DNA from: DASUPK01 sp963815665
GTDB lineage: Bacteria; Actinomycetota; Thermoleophilia; Solirubrobacterales; 70-9
NCBI GenBank assembly: GCA_963815665.1
Contig: CAWFHN010000013.1
Coordinates: 620,001 to 684,000 of the forward strand
Length of the DNA: 64,000 nt
Direction of reading: 5' to 3'
The first letter of the stretch is position 1. Every line of letters starts with the position of its first letter. The position numbers and the translations under genes were made by a program. Below the pieces are notes generated by a model, which was given only the letters and a program-made list of their open reading frames with translations, made no database searches and was not told the origin of the DNA. Shown in pieces: positions 42,512-50,120 of this stretch.

Positions 42512-43978
42512 CTAGGCTCCCTCGCCCGCGGGCACGCCGGCGTGGAGGCGCTCCTCCACCGTTCGCCGCGCTCGCGAGACCAGGGCCGCGGCCGCCAGGG
42601 CGAACGCCGCCTGCACAGCGAGAGCGACAGAGAAGGCATCGCCGTGGGCGGCGACGCTGGTCGCCGATCCGAGCTCGCCGAAGAAGATGGTGCCGACCAG
42701 GGCCACGCCGAGGGCGTTGCCGATCTGCTGCGAGGTGACCAGCATCCCCGAGGCGGCGCCTGCGTCCGTCGGCGGGACCGCGCGCAGGACCAGGTTGATC
42801 AGCGGCGGGATCGCCAGGCCCATCCCGCCGCCGACGGGGATCATCGCGAGAATCAGCCAGACGGAGACAGACGCGTCCGTGGTCGCCTGCACGGCGAAGA
42901 TCGTCGCGACCAGACCGAGCGCCGCCACGGTCGCGCCCAACTGGGGCAGGTACTCACGCACTCCATCCGCGAGGCGCGGTCCGGTGAGGGATGAGGCGAC
43001 GAAGGCGACCGCGATCGGCGTGAACGCGAGCCCGGAGTCGAGGGCGCTCAGCCCGAGCCCCTCCTGCAGGTAGATCGCCAGCAGGAAGAAGAACGAGATC
43101 ACGAAGTAGAGGACGATCGCCGAGAGCAGGCCGATCCGGAACCCGCGCGTGTCGAACAGGTGAAGCTCGGCCAGCGGCGAGCCGCCCCGGGCCGCGATCC
43201 GGCGCTCGGCGCCTACGAACAGCGCGCCGGCCGGAACGGCCGCGGCGAAGGAGGCGAAGGTCCACGCCGGCCAGCCGAGCTCGCGGCCCTCGACGGCCGG
43301 GATCATCACCAGGCTGAGCGTCAGAGTGGCGAGGGCGACGCCGAGCAGGTCGAGGCGCCGCGCGTTCTCCGAGCGGGACTCGGGGATCAGCCGGTCGGCG
43401 ACCAGCAGCGTGATCGCGCCGACGGGGAGGTTGACCAGGAAGACCCACCGCCAGCCGAGCCCGAGCAGGTCGAGTGCGATCAGGCCGCCGCCGACGATCT
43501 GGCCTGCGATCGCGGCCAGGCCCTGAATCATCCCCTGGAAGCCGAAGGCCTTGGGCCGCTCGGCGGGGGAGAACTCGACCTGGATGATCGAGAGCACCTG
43601 CGGCCACATCGCGGCGCCGCCGAATCCCTGGAGCAGCCTGGCGACGATCAGGGTGGTCGGGTCCGGGGCCGCCGCGCACAGAGCCGAGGCGATCGTGAAG
43701 CCGGCGATTCCGATCTTGAACATCCGGCGGCGGCCGAAGATGTCGCCGAGGCGCCCGCCGGTGATCAGGGAGATCGCGTAGGTGAGGAGGTAGGCGGCGA
43801 CCACCCACTGCAGGTCCGAATCGCTCGCGCCGAGGTCGGCACGGACCGAGGGCGCGGCGACGTTGACGATGAAGACGTCGAGGATGACCATGAACACCGG
43901 GGCGAACAGCACCGGCAGCAACCAGGGGCTGCGGGCCGGCTTGGGGGTGGTCTGCGTCTGAGCCGTTTCGCTTGCCAT
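42512..43978 (-). CDS. MFS drug exporter, DHA2 family, MmyB-type-HTH-linked
   Basis: 488 residues from the ATG at 43978. Helix 1 has FMVILDVFIVNVAAPSV, then LQWVVAAYLLTYAISL, motif A GGRLGDIFGRRRMF and a helix 5 antiporter-type segment (GLAAIAGQIVGGGLIALDLL). About 14 helices. The start codon is only 10 bases from the divergent regulator's start. On the minus strand TTGTAC (44011-44016) and CACACT (43988-43993) are 17 bases apart and could be its promoter, lying inside the regulator gene. Confidence 0.9.
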   Translation of the reverse strand: MASETAQTQTTPKPARSPWLLPVLFAPVFMVILDVFIVNVAAPSVRADLGASDSDLQWVVAAYLLTYAISLITGGRLGDIFGRRRMFKIGIAGFTIASALCAAAPDPTTLIVARLLQGFGGAAMWPQVLSIIQVEFSPAERPKAFGFQGMIQGLAAIAGQIVGGGLIALDLLGLGWRWVFLVNLPVGAITLLVADRLIPESRSENARRLDLLGVALATLTLSLVMIPAVEGRELGWPAWTFASFAAAVPAGALFVGAERRIAARGGSPLAELHLFDTRGFRIGLLSAIVLYFVISFFFLLAIYLQEGLGLSALDSGLAFTPIAVAFVASSLTGPRLADGVREYLPQLGATVAALGLVATIFAVQATTDASVSVWLILAMIPVGGGMGLAIPPLINLVLRAVPPTDAGAASGMLVTSQQIGNALGVALVGTIFFGELGSATSVAAHGDAFSVALAVQAAFALAAAALVSRARRTVEERLHAGVPAGEGA

Positions 43979-43988
43979 CCGGAGGACA

Positions 43989-44936
43989 GTGTGCGACGAT
44001 GTTGATCCAGGTACAAGAGAGGGAGTTATCCTGGTATCGAAAGCACTCCCCAAACAGGCTTCGAAGACCAACGGCAGTGACTCGGCGGCCCTAGCGAACG
44101 GGGATGGCGCGCCGCGGCGCGCCGAACTCGCCGACTTCCTGCGGAACCGCCGCGAGGCGATTCGCCCCGAGGATGTCGGCCTTCCCGGCGGCGGCCGGCG
44201 GCGCACGCCCGGGCTCCGGCGCGAGGAGGTCGCGCAGCTCGCCGGCGTGGGGACAACGTGGTACACGTGGCTGGAGCAGGGCCGCGACGTCCGGGCCTCG
44301 GCGTCGGTCCTCGAGGCAATCTCCGGCGCCCTGGAGCTGACCCCGGCCGAGCATGCCCATCTGATGTTGCTCGGCCGCGGCGAAGAGGTGACGCCGGGCC
44401 GAGCGCCAAAGGAGATCGTCAACCCGACCGTCAAGTTGCTGGTGGAGAGTCTGGGCGACGGGCCGAGCTGCCTGACCGGCCGGCGCTTCGATTTCCTGGC
44501 CTGGAACCGGGCGCATGCGGTGGTGTTCGGCGACCCGGCGGCGATGCCCGACGGGAGAAGGAACCTGCTCTGGAGCCTGTTCACGGATCCGGCCAGGCGC
44601 AAGCTCCATCCCGACTGGGAGGATGGGGCGCGCCGGATCGTGGCCCGCTTCCGCGGCGAGGCCGCGCGCCACGTGGGCGACCCGGACTTCGACGACCTGA
44701 TCTCGGCACTCCAGGATCGGAGCCCCGAGTTCCGCGAGTGGTGGGATCTGCACGAGGTCGCGACGAGCGGTGTCGGGCGGAAGATCCTCCGGCATCCGAC
44801 GGCCGGGAAGCTCGTCTTCGAGCACGCCGTCTTCCGGCCGCAGGAGACCCCGGAGCAGCGCCTCGTCCTCTACTCAGCGTCGCCGCAGGCGAACACGCCC
44901 GAGAAGCTGGCGAAGCTGCTGGCCGAATCCGGCTAG
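43989..44936 (+). CDS. XRE-type HTH regulator with MmyB-like ligand domain
   Basis: 315 residues from a GTG with GGAGG just upstream. After about 40 disordered residues comes the HTH: ELADFLRNRREAIRPEDVGL, RRRTPGLRREEVAQLAGVGT, TWYTWLEQGRDVRAS. The MmyB-like sensor domain follows, with RRFDFLAWNRAHAVVFGDP, NLLWSLFTDPARR and LVFEHAVFRPQETPEQRLVL. This class often represses a neighbouring oxidoreductase or exporter and is thought to sense fatty acyl or aromatic ligands. Here the neighbour is the divergent DHA2 exporter. The 3' end overlaps the YciI gene by four bases. Confidence 0.88.
   Translation: MCDDVDPGTREGVILVSKALPKQASKTNGSDSAALANGDGAPRRAELADFLRNRREAIRPEDVGLPGGGRRRTPGLRREEVAQLAGVGTTWYTWLEQGRDVRASASVLEAISGALELTPAEHAHLMLLGRGEEVTPGRAPKEIVNPTVKLLVESLGDGPSCLTGRRFDFLAWNRAHAVVFGDPAAMPDGRRNLLWSLFTDPARRKLHPDWEDGARRIVARFRGEAARHVGDPDFDDLISALQDRSPEFREWWDLHEVATSGVGRKILRHPTAGKLVFEHAVFRPQETPEQRLVLYSASPQANTPEKLAKLLAESG
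44005..44037. promoter_or_regulatory. Repeated operator-like motif at the exporter promoter
   Basis: ATCCAGGTAC (44005-44014) and ATCCTGGTAT (44028-44037) are near-copies 23 bp apart, each almost palindromic. They lie within the first codons of the regulator gene and over the -35 side of the divergent exporter promoter. Probable binding sites for the HTH regulator. Confidence 0.4.
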
Positions 44937-45238
44937 CCCGAGGAGTCGGCGCGCAGCCAGACCGACCACGGGCGGACTGACTCGATCGTGAGCAGCTCCA
45001 GCGGCCATGGATCCTCGGCAAGGCGGGCGCGGAGGGTCTCCTCGTCGCCGGCGTCGATGACCATCAGCGTGTTCTCACCGTCGCCCTCGCCGATCGGCCC
45101 GCCGAGGACGATGAATCCCTCCTCGGCGAGCCGGTCCATGAAGGCGGCGTGCTCATCCCACCCCTCCTGCTCGCGCCGGCCGCGGGAGTGATCCCAGGCC
45201 GGGCCCTTGCCGCGCTCGACGAGGAAGTAATCGGCCAT
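44933..45238 (-). CDS. YciI-like protein
   Basis: 101 residues. The YciI dimeric barrel: MADYFLVERGKGPAWDHSRG at the start, HAAFMDRLAEEGFIVLGGPI with the conserved His-Asp-like pair, and EETLRARLAEDPWP. Members are small putative enzymes, some dehalogenase-like, others of unknown role. Overlaps the regulator's stop by four bases in convergent orientation. Its 5' side faces the tandem palindromes before nrdR. Confidence 0.82.
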   Translation of the reverse strand: MADYFLVERGKGPAWDHSRGRREQEGWDEHAAFMDRLAEEGFIVLGGPIGEGDGENTLMVIDAGDEETLRARLAEDPWPLELLTIESVRPWSVWLRADSSG

Positions 45239-45287
45239 AGCGTCAGCTTAGGGTCGAACACCGGCAATGAAGGTGCGGCCCAGCGTT

Positions 45288-45330
45288 CTGCGTCAGATTG
45301 CGCCCTCCCGTCGGGCGTAATTCGACGCAG
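45288..45330. repeat. Palindromic 43-base repeat, copy 1
   Basis: An 18-base arm (45288-45305) starting CTGCGTC and its near-complement ending GACGCAG (45313-45330) enclose a 7-base loop. One mismatch and two G/T pairs. Copy 2 follows after 8 bases. Confidence 0.75.
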
Positions 45331-45338
45331 AAGCCGAT

Positions 45339-45381
45339 CTGCGTCAAGTTGTGACCGCCCCTCGGCCATAACTCGACGCAG
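45339..45381. repeat. Palindromic 43-base repeat, copy 2
   Basis: Same length, same 7-bp terminal stem CTGCGTC/GACGCAG and 7-base loop as copy 1, but the inner stem differs at several places in both arms at once: A-T against G-C and C-G against T-A pairs, so pairing is kept. Two mismatches and one G/T pair. Confidence 0.75.
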
Positions 45382-45402
45382 AACCAGATCCGGGGGCAAT
45401 CA

Positions 45403-45420
45403 GCACTACATCTAGTGTGC
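45403..45420. promoter_or_regulatory. Possible NrdR box
   Basis: GCACTACATCTAGTGTGC is an 18-base near-palindrome resembling the NrdR box pattern (ACAC-like half sites around an AT-rich core). It is 52 bases upstream of the nrdR start, where autoregulation would put it. A second well-matched box, usual about 31 bp away, was not found. Confidence 0.45.
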
Positions 45421-45458
45421 CTGTCTCATTGCCGGTGTGGCCGAACACTAGCCTCCGC

Positions 45459-45464
45459 TAGACT
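45459..45464 (+). promoter_or_regulatory. -10 element TAGACT of a leaderless promoter (nrdR)
   Basis: TAGACT ends 7 bases before the GTG at 45472; no ribosome binding site. Confidence 0.5.
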
Positions 45465-45471
45465 CCGACGA

Positions 45472-45882
45472 GTGAACTGTCCTCGCTGCGACTCCTCCAC
45501 CAGGACCCTCGAGACCCGCCGTGTGCCGGACGGCGCCGTCCGCCGCCGCCGGGAGTGCTCGAAGTGCGGCCACCGCTTCACCACCTACGAGCGAGCGGTC
45601 CCCGAAACCCTCGAAGTCATCAAGCGTGACGGCCGCCGGCAGCCGTTCAATCGCCGGAAGCTGCTCGGGAGCCTCAACCGCGCCACCCACAAGCGAAAGC
45701 TCGACCCCCGGAAGCTCGGCCTCCTCGTCGATGGTGTCGAGCAGGAAGTCCGCGACGCCGGCGGCGAGCTGAGCGCCGCGCGCATCGGCGAGCTCTGTCT
45801 CGAGGGACTGAGGAAGCTCGACCATGGCGCCTATCTGCAGTTTGCGGGAACTCTTCCGGATGGCGCTCGGAGCGAATCGTGA
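45472..45882 (+). CDS. nrdR: Transcriptional repressor NrdR
   Basis: 136 residues from the GTG. N-terminal zinc ribbon: MNCPRCDSSTRTLETRR then RRRRECSKCGHRFTTYER (four Cys). ATP-cone follows: ETLEVIKRDGRRQPFNRRKL through IGELCLEGLRKLDHGAYLQF. Senses dATP/ATP through the cone and represses ribonucleotide reductase genes. It sits just before the class II reductase gene, its usual partner, and is possibly cotranscribed with it. Confidence 0.95.
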   Translation: MNCPRCDSSTRTLETRRVPDGAVRRRRECSKCGHRFTTYERAVPETLEVIKRDGRRQPFNRRKLLGSLNRATHKRKLDPRKLGLLVDGVEQEVRDAGGELSAARIGELCLEGLRKLDHGAYLQFAGTLPDGARSES

Positions 45883-45886
45883 AAAT

Positions 45887-45911
45887 CCCCGCAAATAACG
45901 AATTAGCGGGG
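45887..45911 (+). promoter_or_regulatory. Hairpin between nrdR and the reductase gene
   Basis: CCCCGC (45887-45892) pairs with GCGGGG (45906-45911) around a 13-base AT-rich loop, right after the nrdR stop. No U-tract follows, so a partial terminator, processing site or leader element are all possible. Confidence 0.35.
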
Positions 45912-45982
45912 CCCCGGTTCCGTCCGGGCGGCGGAGGATGCTGCGGTGCTCGCCCCAAAATCCGAGTGAGAGGAGAAAACTG

Positions 45983-48802
45983 ATGCCGAAGGCCACTTCC
46001 AAGGCTGCGATCACCACCGAGAAGGGCCTCGTCATCGAACGCAGATTCACCTCTCCCGGGGTGCATCCGTACGACGAGCTCGAGTGGGAGAAGCGGGACG
46101 CGATCATCGGCAATCCGGAGAAGCCGGCGTTCAAGCAGGAGAACGTCGAGTTCCCCACCAGCTGGTCCCAGAACGCGACCAACATCGTCGCCCAGAAGTA
46201 CTTCCGCGGGCAGCCCGGCTCGCCCGAGCGTGAGACTTCCGTCAAGCAGATGGTCAGCCGCGTCGCCGGCCGGATCGCAGAGGCCGGCCGCGAGGCCGGC
46301 TACTTCGCGACCGATGCGGACGCCGACGCCTTCGATGACGAGCTGACCTCGATCCTGGTCAACCAGAAGGCCGCCTTCAACAGCCCGGTCTGGTTCAACG
46401 TCGGCTGGAAGGACCCCGGCTCCGAGCAGGCGTCGGCCTGCTTCATCCTCTCGGTCGAGGACGACATGGACTCCATCCTCTCCTGGAACACCAAGGAGGG
46501 AATCATCTTCAAGGGCGGCTCGGGCTCCGGCATCAACCTCTCCAAGATCCGCGGCTCGATGGAGCATCTCTCCAAGGGCGGGATCGCCTCCGGCCCGGTC
46601 AGCTTCATGCGCGGCGCCGACTCCTGGGCCGGCGCGATCAAGTCCGGCGGCGGTACCCGCCGGGCGGCCAAGATGGTCGTGCTGGACGTCGACCACCCGG
46701 ACATCGAGAAGTTCATCTGGTGCAAGGCCGACGAGGAGAAGAAGGCAGCCGCGCTGAAGGCCGCCGACTTCGACATGCGGCTCGACTCTGACGCCTTCTC
46801 CTCGGTCCAGTTCCAGAACGCCAACAACTCGGTCCGGGTCACCGACGAGTTCATGGAGGCCGTCGCCAACGACGACGACTGGGCCCTCACCGCCCGCACC
46901 GACGGCACTCCGATCAAGACCCTGAAGGCCCGCGAGCTGATGGATCAGATCGCCGACGCCGCCTGGCAGTGCGCCGATCCCGGGGTCCAGTACGACACGA
47001 CCATCAACCGCTGGCACACCGACCCCAACACCGGGCCCATCACCGCTTCGAATCCCTGCTCCGAGTACATGTCGATCGACGACTCGGCCTGCAACCTGGC
47101 CTCGCTCAACCTGATGAAGTTCCGCAACGAGGACGGCACCTTCAACGTCGACGACTTCACCCACGCCGTCGACATCGTCTTCCTCGCCCAGGAGATCCTG
47201 GTCGGCTTCTCCAGCTACCCGACCGAGCAGATCACGGAGAACGCCCGCGCGTTTCGCCAGCTGGGGCTCGGCTACGCCAACCTCGGCGCCCTGTTGATGT
47301 CGGAGGGAATGCCCTACGACTCCGACGAGGGTCGCGCTCTCGCCGGCTCGATCACCGCGCTGATGACGGGGCGCGGCTACAAGATGTCGGCGGAGATCGC
47401 CGGCAGCATGGGCCCGTACGACGGCTACGCGGAGAACCGCGAGCCTCACAACGAGGTGATGCGGATGCACCAGTCCGCGGCCTACGAGATCTCGGACGAG
47501 CTGGTCGAGGAGCCGCTGCTGCACGCGGCCCGCGAGAGCTGGGACGAGGCCGTCGCGCTGGGCGAGCAGCACGGCTACCGCAACGCCCAGGCGACCGTGC
47601 TCGCCCCCACCGGGACGATCAGCTTCCTGATGGACTGCGACACGACCGGCATCGAGCCGGACTTCTCGCTGGTCAAGTTCAAGGAGCTGGTCGGCGGCGG
47701 CCAGATGAAGATCGTCAACGGCTCGGTCAACCTGGCGCTGGAGACGCTCGGCTACTCCGGCTCGGAGATCGAGCAGATCGACGCCCACATCAACGAGCAC
47801 AACACGATCATCGGAGCGCCCGGGCTGAAGGACGAGCATCTACCCGTCTTCGACGTCGCAGTGGGCGAGAACTCCATCTCGCACACCGGCCACATCGACA
47901 TGATGGCCGCGGCTCAGCCCTTCCTCTCGGGCGCGATCTCGAAGACGGTCAACCTGCCGGAGAGGGCGACTGTCTCGGACATCGCCGACGCCTACTACGA
48001 CGGCTGGAAGAAGGGCCTCAAGGCTCTGGCGATCTACCGCGACGGCTCCAAGACCGCCCAGGCGCTGAAGACCGACGCCGGCGAGAAGAAGTCGGAACCA
48101 GTGGAGGCAGCGCCGAAGCGCCACCGGATGCCGCGCGAGCGAGAGTCGATCACGCACAAGTTCTCGATCGGCATGCAGGAGGGCTACATCACGGCCGGCA
48201 AGTACGAGGACGGTTCCGTCGGAGAGATCTTCCTGACCGACCTCGGCAAGGAGGGCTCGACGATCAAGGGCCTGATGAACGCCTTCGCGACCTCGATCTC
48301 GATGGGCCTCCAGTACGGCGTCCCGCTCGAGGACTACGTGCGCAAGTTCAGCTACATGCGCTTCGAGCCGGAGGGGATCACCCGCAACCCGGAGATCCCG
48401 TTCGCCAAGTCGCTCCCCGACTACATCATGCGCTGGCTCGCGAGCCGGTTCATCGAGGACACGGATTACCTGGAGAGCCTCGGGATCCTCACCGAGGACG
48501 TCCGGGCCAAGAAGGACGCCCAGCAGTCCTTCCCGATGGACGACACCGGTTCTCCCAGTAACGGTGAGAACGGCCACTCCAACGGCGAGGGCAACGGCAA
48601 CGGATCCAACGGCGAGGCGAAGGCCAACGCCGAGTCGAAGCCGGCGACCGCGGCGCTCACGGACACACCCCCGGTCGTCCCGGCCAAGATGGGAGCCGAC
48701 CTCGAGCTGGGCCCCGCCTGCGATCAGTGCGGAGGAATGATGCAGCGCACGGGCTCGTGCTACACGTGCTCGAGCTGCGGCAACAACACCGGCTGCGGCT
48801 AG
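45983..48802 (+). CDS. nrdJ: Adenosylcobalamin-dependent (class II) ribonucleoside-diphosphate reductase
   Basis: 939 residues from an ATG with AGGAGAAAACTG upstream (earlier in-frame codons to 45938 have none). Makes deoxyribonucleotides using coenzyme B12 and needs no separate radical subunit. The redox Cys is in QASACFILSVEDD, the thiyl Cys with its Asn and Glu in NPCSEYMSIDD, and the partner Cys in ACNLASLNLMKF. The barrel segments GGSGSGINLSKIRGS and LAPTGTISFLMDCDTTG fit the family. The C-terminus has an Asn/Gly-rich linker and then a Cys cluster (DQCGGMMQR, SCYTCSSCGNNTGCG) that shuttles electrons to the active site. Confidence 0.95.
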   Translation: MPKATSKAAITTEKGLVIERRFTSPGVHPYDELEWEKRDAIIGNPEKPAFKQENVEFPTSWSQNATNIVAQKYFRGQPGSPERETSVKQMVSRVAGRIAEAGREAGYFATDADADAFDDELTSILVNQKAAFNSPVWFNVGWKDPGSEQASACFILSVEDDMDSILSWNTKEGIIFKGGSGSGINLSKIRGSMEHLSKGGIASGPVSFMRGADSWAGAIKSGGGTRRAAKMVVLDVDHPDIEKFIWCKADEEKKAAALKAADFDMRLDSDAFSSVQFQNANNSVRVTDEFMEAVANDDDWALTARTDGTPIKTLKARELMDQIADAAWQCADPGVQYDTTINRWHTDPNTGPITASNPCSEYMSIDDSACNLASLNLMKFRNEDGTFNVDDFTHAVDIVFLAQEILVGFSSYPTEQITENARAFRQLGLGYANLGALLMSEGMPYDSDEGRALAGSITALMTGRGYKMSAEIAGSMGPYDGYAENREPHNEVMRMHQSAAYEISDELVEEPLLHAARESWDEAVALGEQHGYRNAQATVLAPTGTISFLMDCDTTGIEPDFSLVKFKELVGGGQMKIVNGSVNLALETLGYSGSEIEQIDAHINEHNTIIGAPGLKDEHLPVFDVAVGENSISHTGHIDMMAAAQPFLSGAISKTVNLPERATVSDIADAYYDGWKKGLKALAIYRDGSKTAQALKTDAGEKKSEPVEAAPKRHRMPRERESITHKFSIGMQEGYITAGKYEDGSVGEIFLTDLGKEGSTIKGLMNAFATSISMGLQYGVPLEDYVRKFSYMRFEPEGITRNPEIPFAKSLPDYIMRWLASRFIEDTDYLESLGILTEDVRAKKDAQQSFPMDDTGSPSNGENGHSNGEGNGNGSNGEAKANAESKPATAALTDTPPVVPAKMGADLELGPACDQCGGMMQRTGSCYTCSSCGNNTGCG

Positions 48803-48892
48803 CTCGAGCCCACAGCATCGCTGTCCAATCCCTCGGCACCCCCGCCGCGTAGTACCGGTTGGGAAATGGGGTTAAAGCGCAAAGGACATGTG

Positions 48893-49474
48893 ATGCATTT
48901 CAGACGTGGTTATCTCGCGCTGCTCGCCGTGCCGGTGCTCGCCATCGGCCTGGCGGCGTGCGGCGGGAGCAGCAACTCAGACAACGGTTCCTCGAACGCC
49001 GCGAGCACTGCTCCGGTGAAGTCGGGCGCCGGTTCGGACACCGTCGCCACGAAGTCGGTCAGCGGTGTCGGAACCGTGCTCGTCGACTCGAAGGGCGACG
49101 CGCTGTACACGAACAACCAGGACACCGCTTCGAAGATGGCGTGCACGGCCTCGTGCCAGAGCATCTGGCCGGCTTTGATGGCCTCGAGCGGGCAGCCCAC
49201 TTCGTCGGACTCGGCCATCCAGGCCAAGCTCGGCGTCACGGGCGGCCAGGTCACCTTCGACGGGAAGCCCCTGTACACGTTCGTGCAGGACAGCCCGGGT
49301 CAGGCGACGGGCAACGGCTTCATGGACAGCTTCGACGGAACATCGTTCACCTGGACCGCGGCGACGGCGAGCGGCACGGCGTCGAGCTCAGGCTCGACCA
49401 GCGCTGCCCCGCCCGCCACGACGAGCGGCAGCTCCAGCTCATCGGGCGGCTCGTCCGGCGGCTACAGCTACTAG
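48893..49474 (+). CDS. Lipoprotein with COG4315/PF03640-type secreted repeat, second copy
   Basis: 193 residues from the ATG at 48893 (AAGGA upstream). Signal peptide with lipobox LAAC at about 20-23, a Ser/Asn-rich linker, then the repeat domain: GTVLVDSKGDALYTNNQD, MACTASCQSIWPAL with paired Cys, and GKPLYTFVQDSPGQATGNG. A Ser/Gly-rich, low-complexity tail of about 45 residues ends in GGYSY. Same family as the gene at 3771-4274 but with a more regular two-repeat layout. Extracytoplasmic, function unknown. Its stop overlaps the isochorismatase stop (CTACTAG). Confidence 0.85.
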   Translation: MHFRRGYLALLAVPVLAIGLAACGGSSNSDNGSSNAASTAPVKSGAGSDTVATKSVSGVGTVLVDSKGDALYTNNQDTASKMACTASCQSIWPALMASSGQPTSSDSAIQAKLGVTGGQVTFDGKPLYTFVQDSPGQATGNGFMDSFDGTSFTWTAATASGTASSSGSTSAAPPATTSGSSSSSGGSSGGYSY

Positions 49475-50025
49475 TAGCCCGCAAGCAATTCGGTCGCGCT
49501 CGCCAGCTCGGCATAGCCGTCGGCGAGCGCGGCCATGAACGCCGCGTGTACCGCGGCCCCCGGGACGTCGATGCCGTTGAACTCGAGGTCGGGGGCCGCG
49601 CACGCGTCGTGAACGACCGTTGGCGAGAAGCCAAGGTCGGCCGCCGCCCTGACGGTCGCGTCGACGCACATCGAGCTCATCATCCCGGCAACCACGAGGT
49701 CGTCGGCGCCGCGCTTCCGAAGCTCCTCCTCGAGGCCCGTCTCCAGGAATGAGTTCGGGCTCGCCTTCTCGAGCACCAGCTCGCCCTCGGCCGGCGCCAG
49801 GGCCGGGTGGATCTCGATCCCCTCGGTGCCCGGGCGCATGAACACGGCGTCGGGCGCATCCCAGACGTGCTTCATGTGGATGACCGGGTCGCCGGCGTCG
49901 CGGAATCCGCCGAGCACCTGGCGCGCGGCCTCGGCCGCAGCCTCCGGCTCGACCAGCGGGTAGGCGCCGCCGGGGAAGTAGTCGCGCTGGATATCGACGA
50001 TCAGGAGCGTCTTGGACCGGGCCAT
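49471..50025 (-). CDS. Isochorismatase-family cysteine hydrolase
   Basis: 184 residues from the ATG at 50025. Catalytic triad: Asp in LLIVDIQRDYFPGG (about 11), Lys in LVLEKASPNSFLETGL, and Cys in GMMSSMCVDATVRAAADLGF with the following helix. Nicotinamidase/isochorismatase fold. The HMKHVWDAPDAVF segment supplies the other substrate-side residues. Could be a nicotinamidase or a hydrolase of small amides; no NAD-pathway neighbour decides this. Confidence 0.87.
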   Translation of the reverse strand: MARSKTLLIVDIQRDYFPGGAYPLVEPEAAAEAARQVLGGFRDAGDPVIHMKHVWDAPDAVFMRPGTEGIEIHPALAPAEGELVLEKASPNSFLETGLEEELRKRGADDLVVAGMMSSMCVDATVRAAADLGFSPTVVHDACAAPDLEFNGIDVPGAAVHAAFMAALADGYAELASATELLAGY

Positions 50026-50108
50026 CGGCAACGCCCGAGGCTACAGCGACAGGGATGCGAGCCTCGGGATACCCAGTAAGTGCCTTGCCCCGTGCCCCCA
50101 AAACGGGG

Positions 50109-50114
50109 TAGCTT
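50109..50114 (+). promoter_or_regulatory. -10 element TAGCTT of a leaderless promoter
   Basis: TAGCTT ends 6 bases before the GTG at 50121; no ribosome binding site. Confidence 0.45.
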
Positions 50115-50120
50115 CGCCAC

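Noticed and set aside
45887..45982. Cobalamin riboswitch before the B12-dependent reductase
   Set aside because: Only about 100 bases lie between nrdR and the reductase and no B12-box-like sequence was found; a short hairpin is all that is visible.
45674..47839. Long minus-strand frame opposite nrdR and the ribonucleotide reductase
   Set aside because: Shadow frame of a strongly conserved gene, rich in Asp/Val/Arg, no ribosome binding site or motif.
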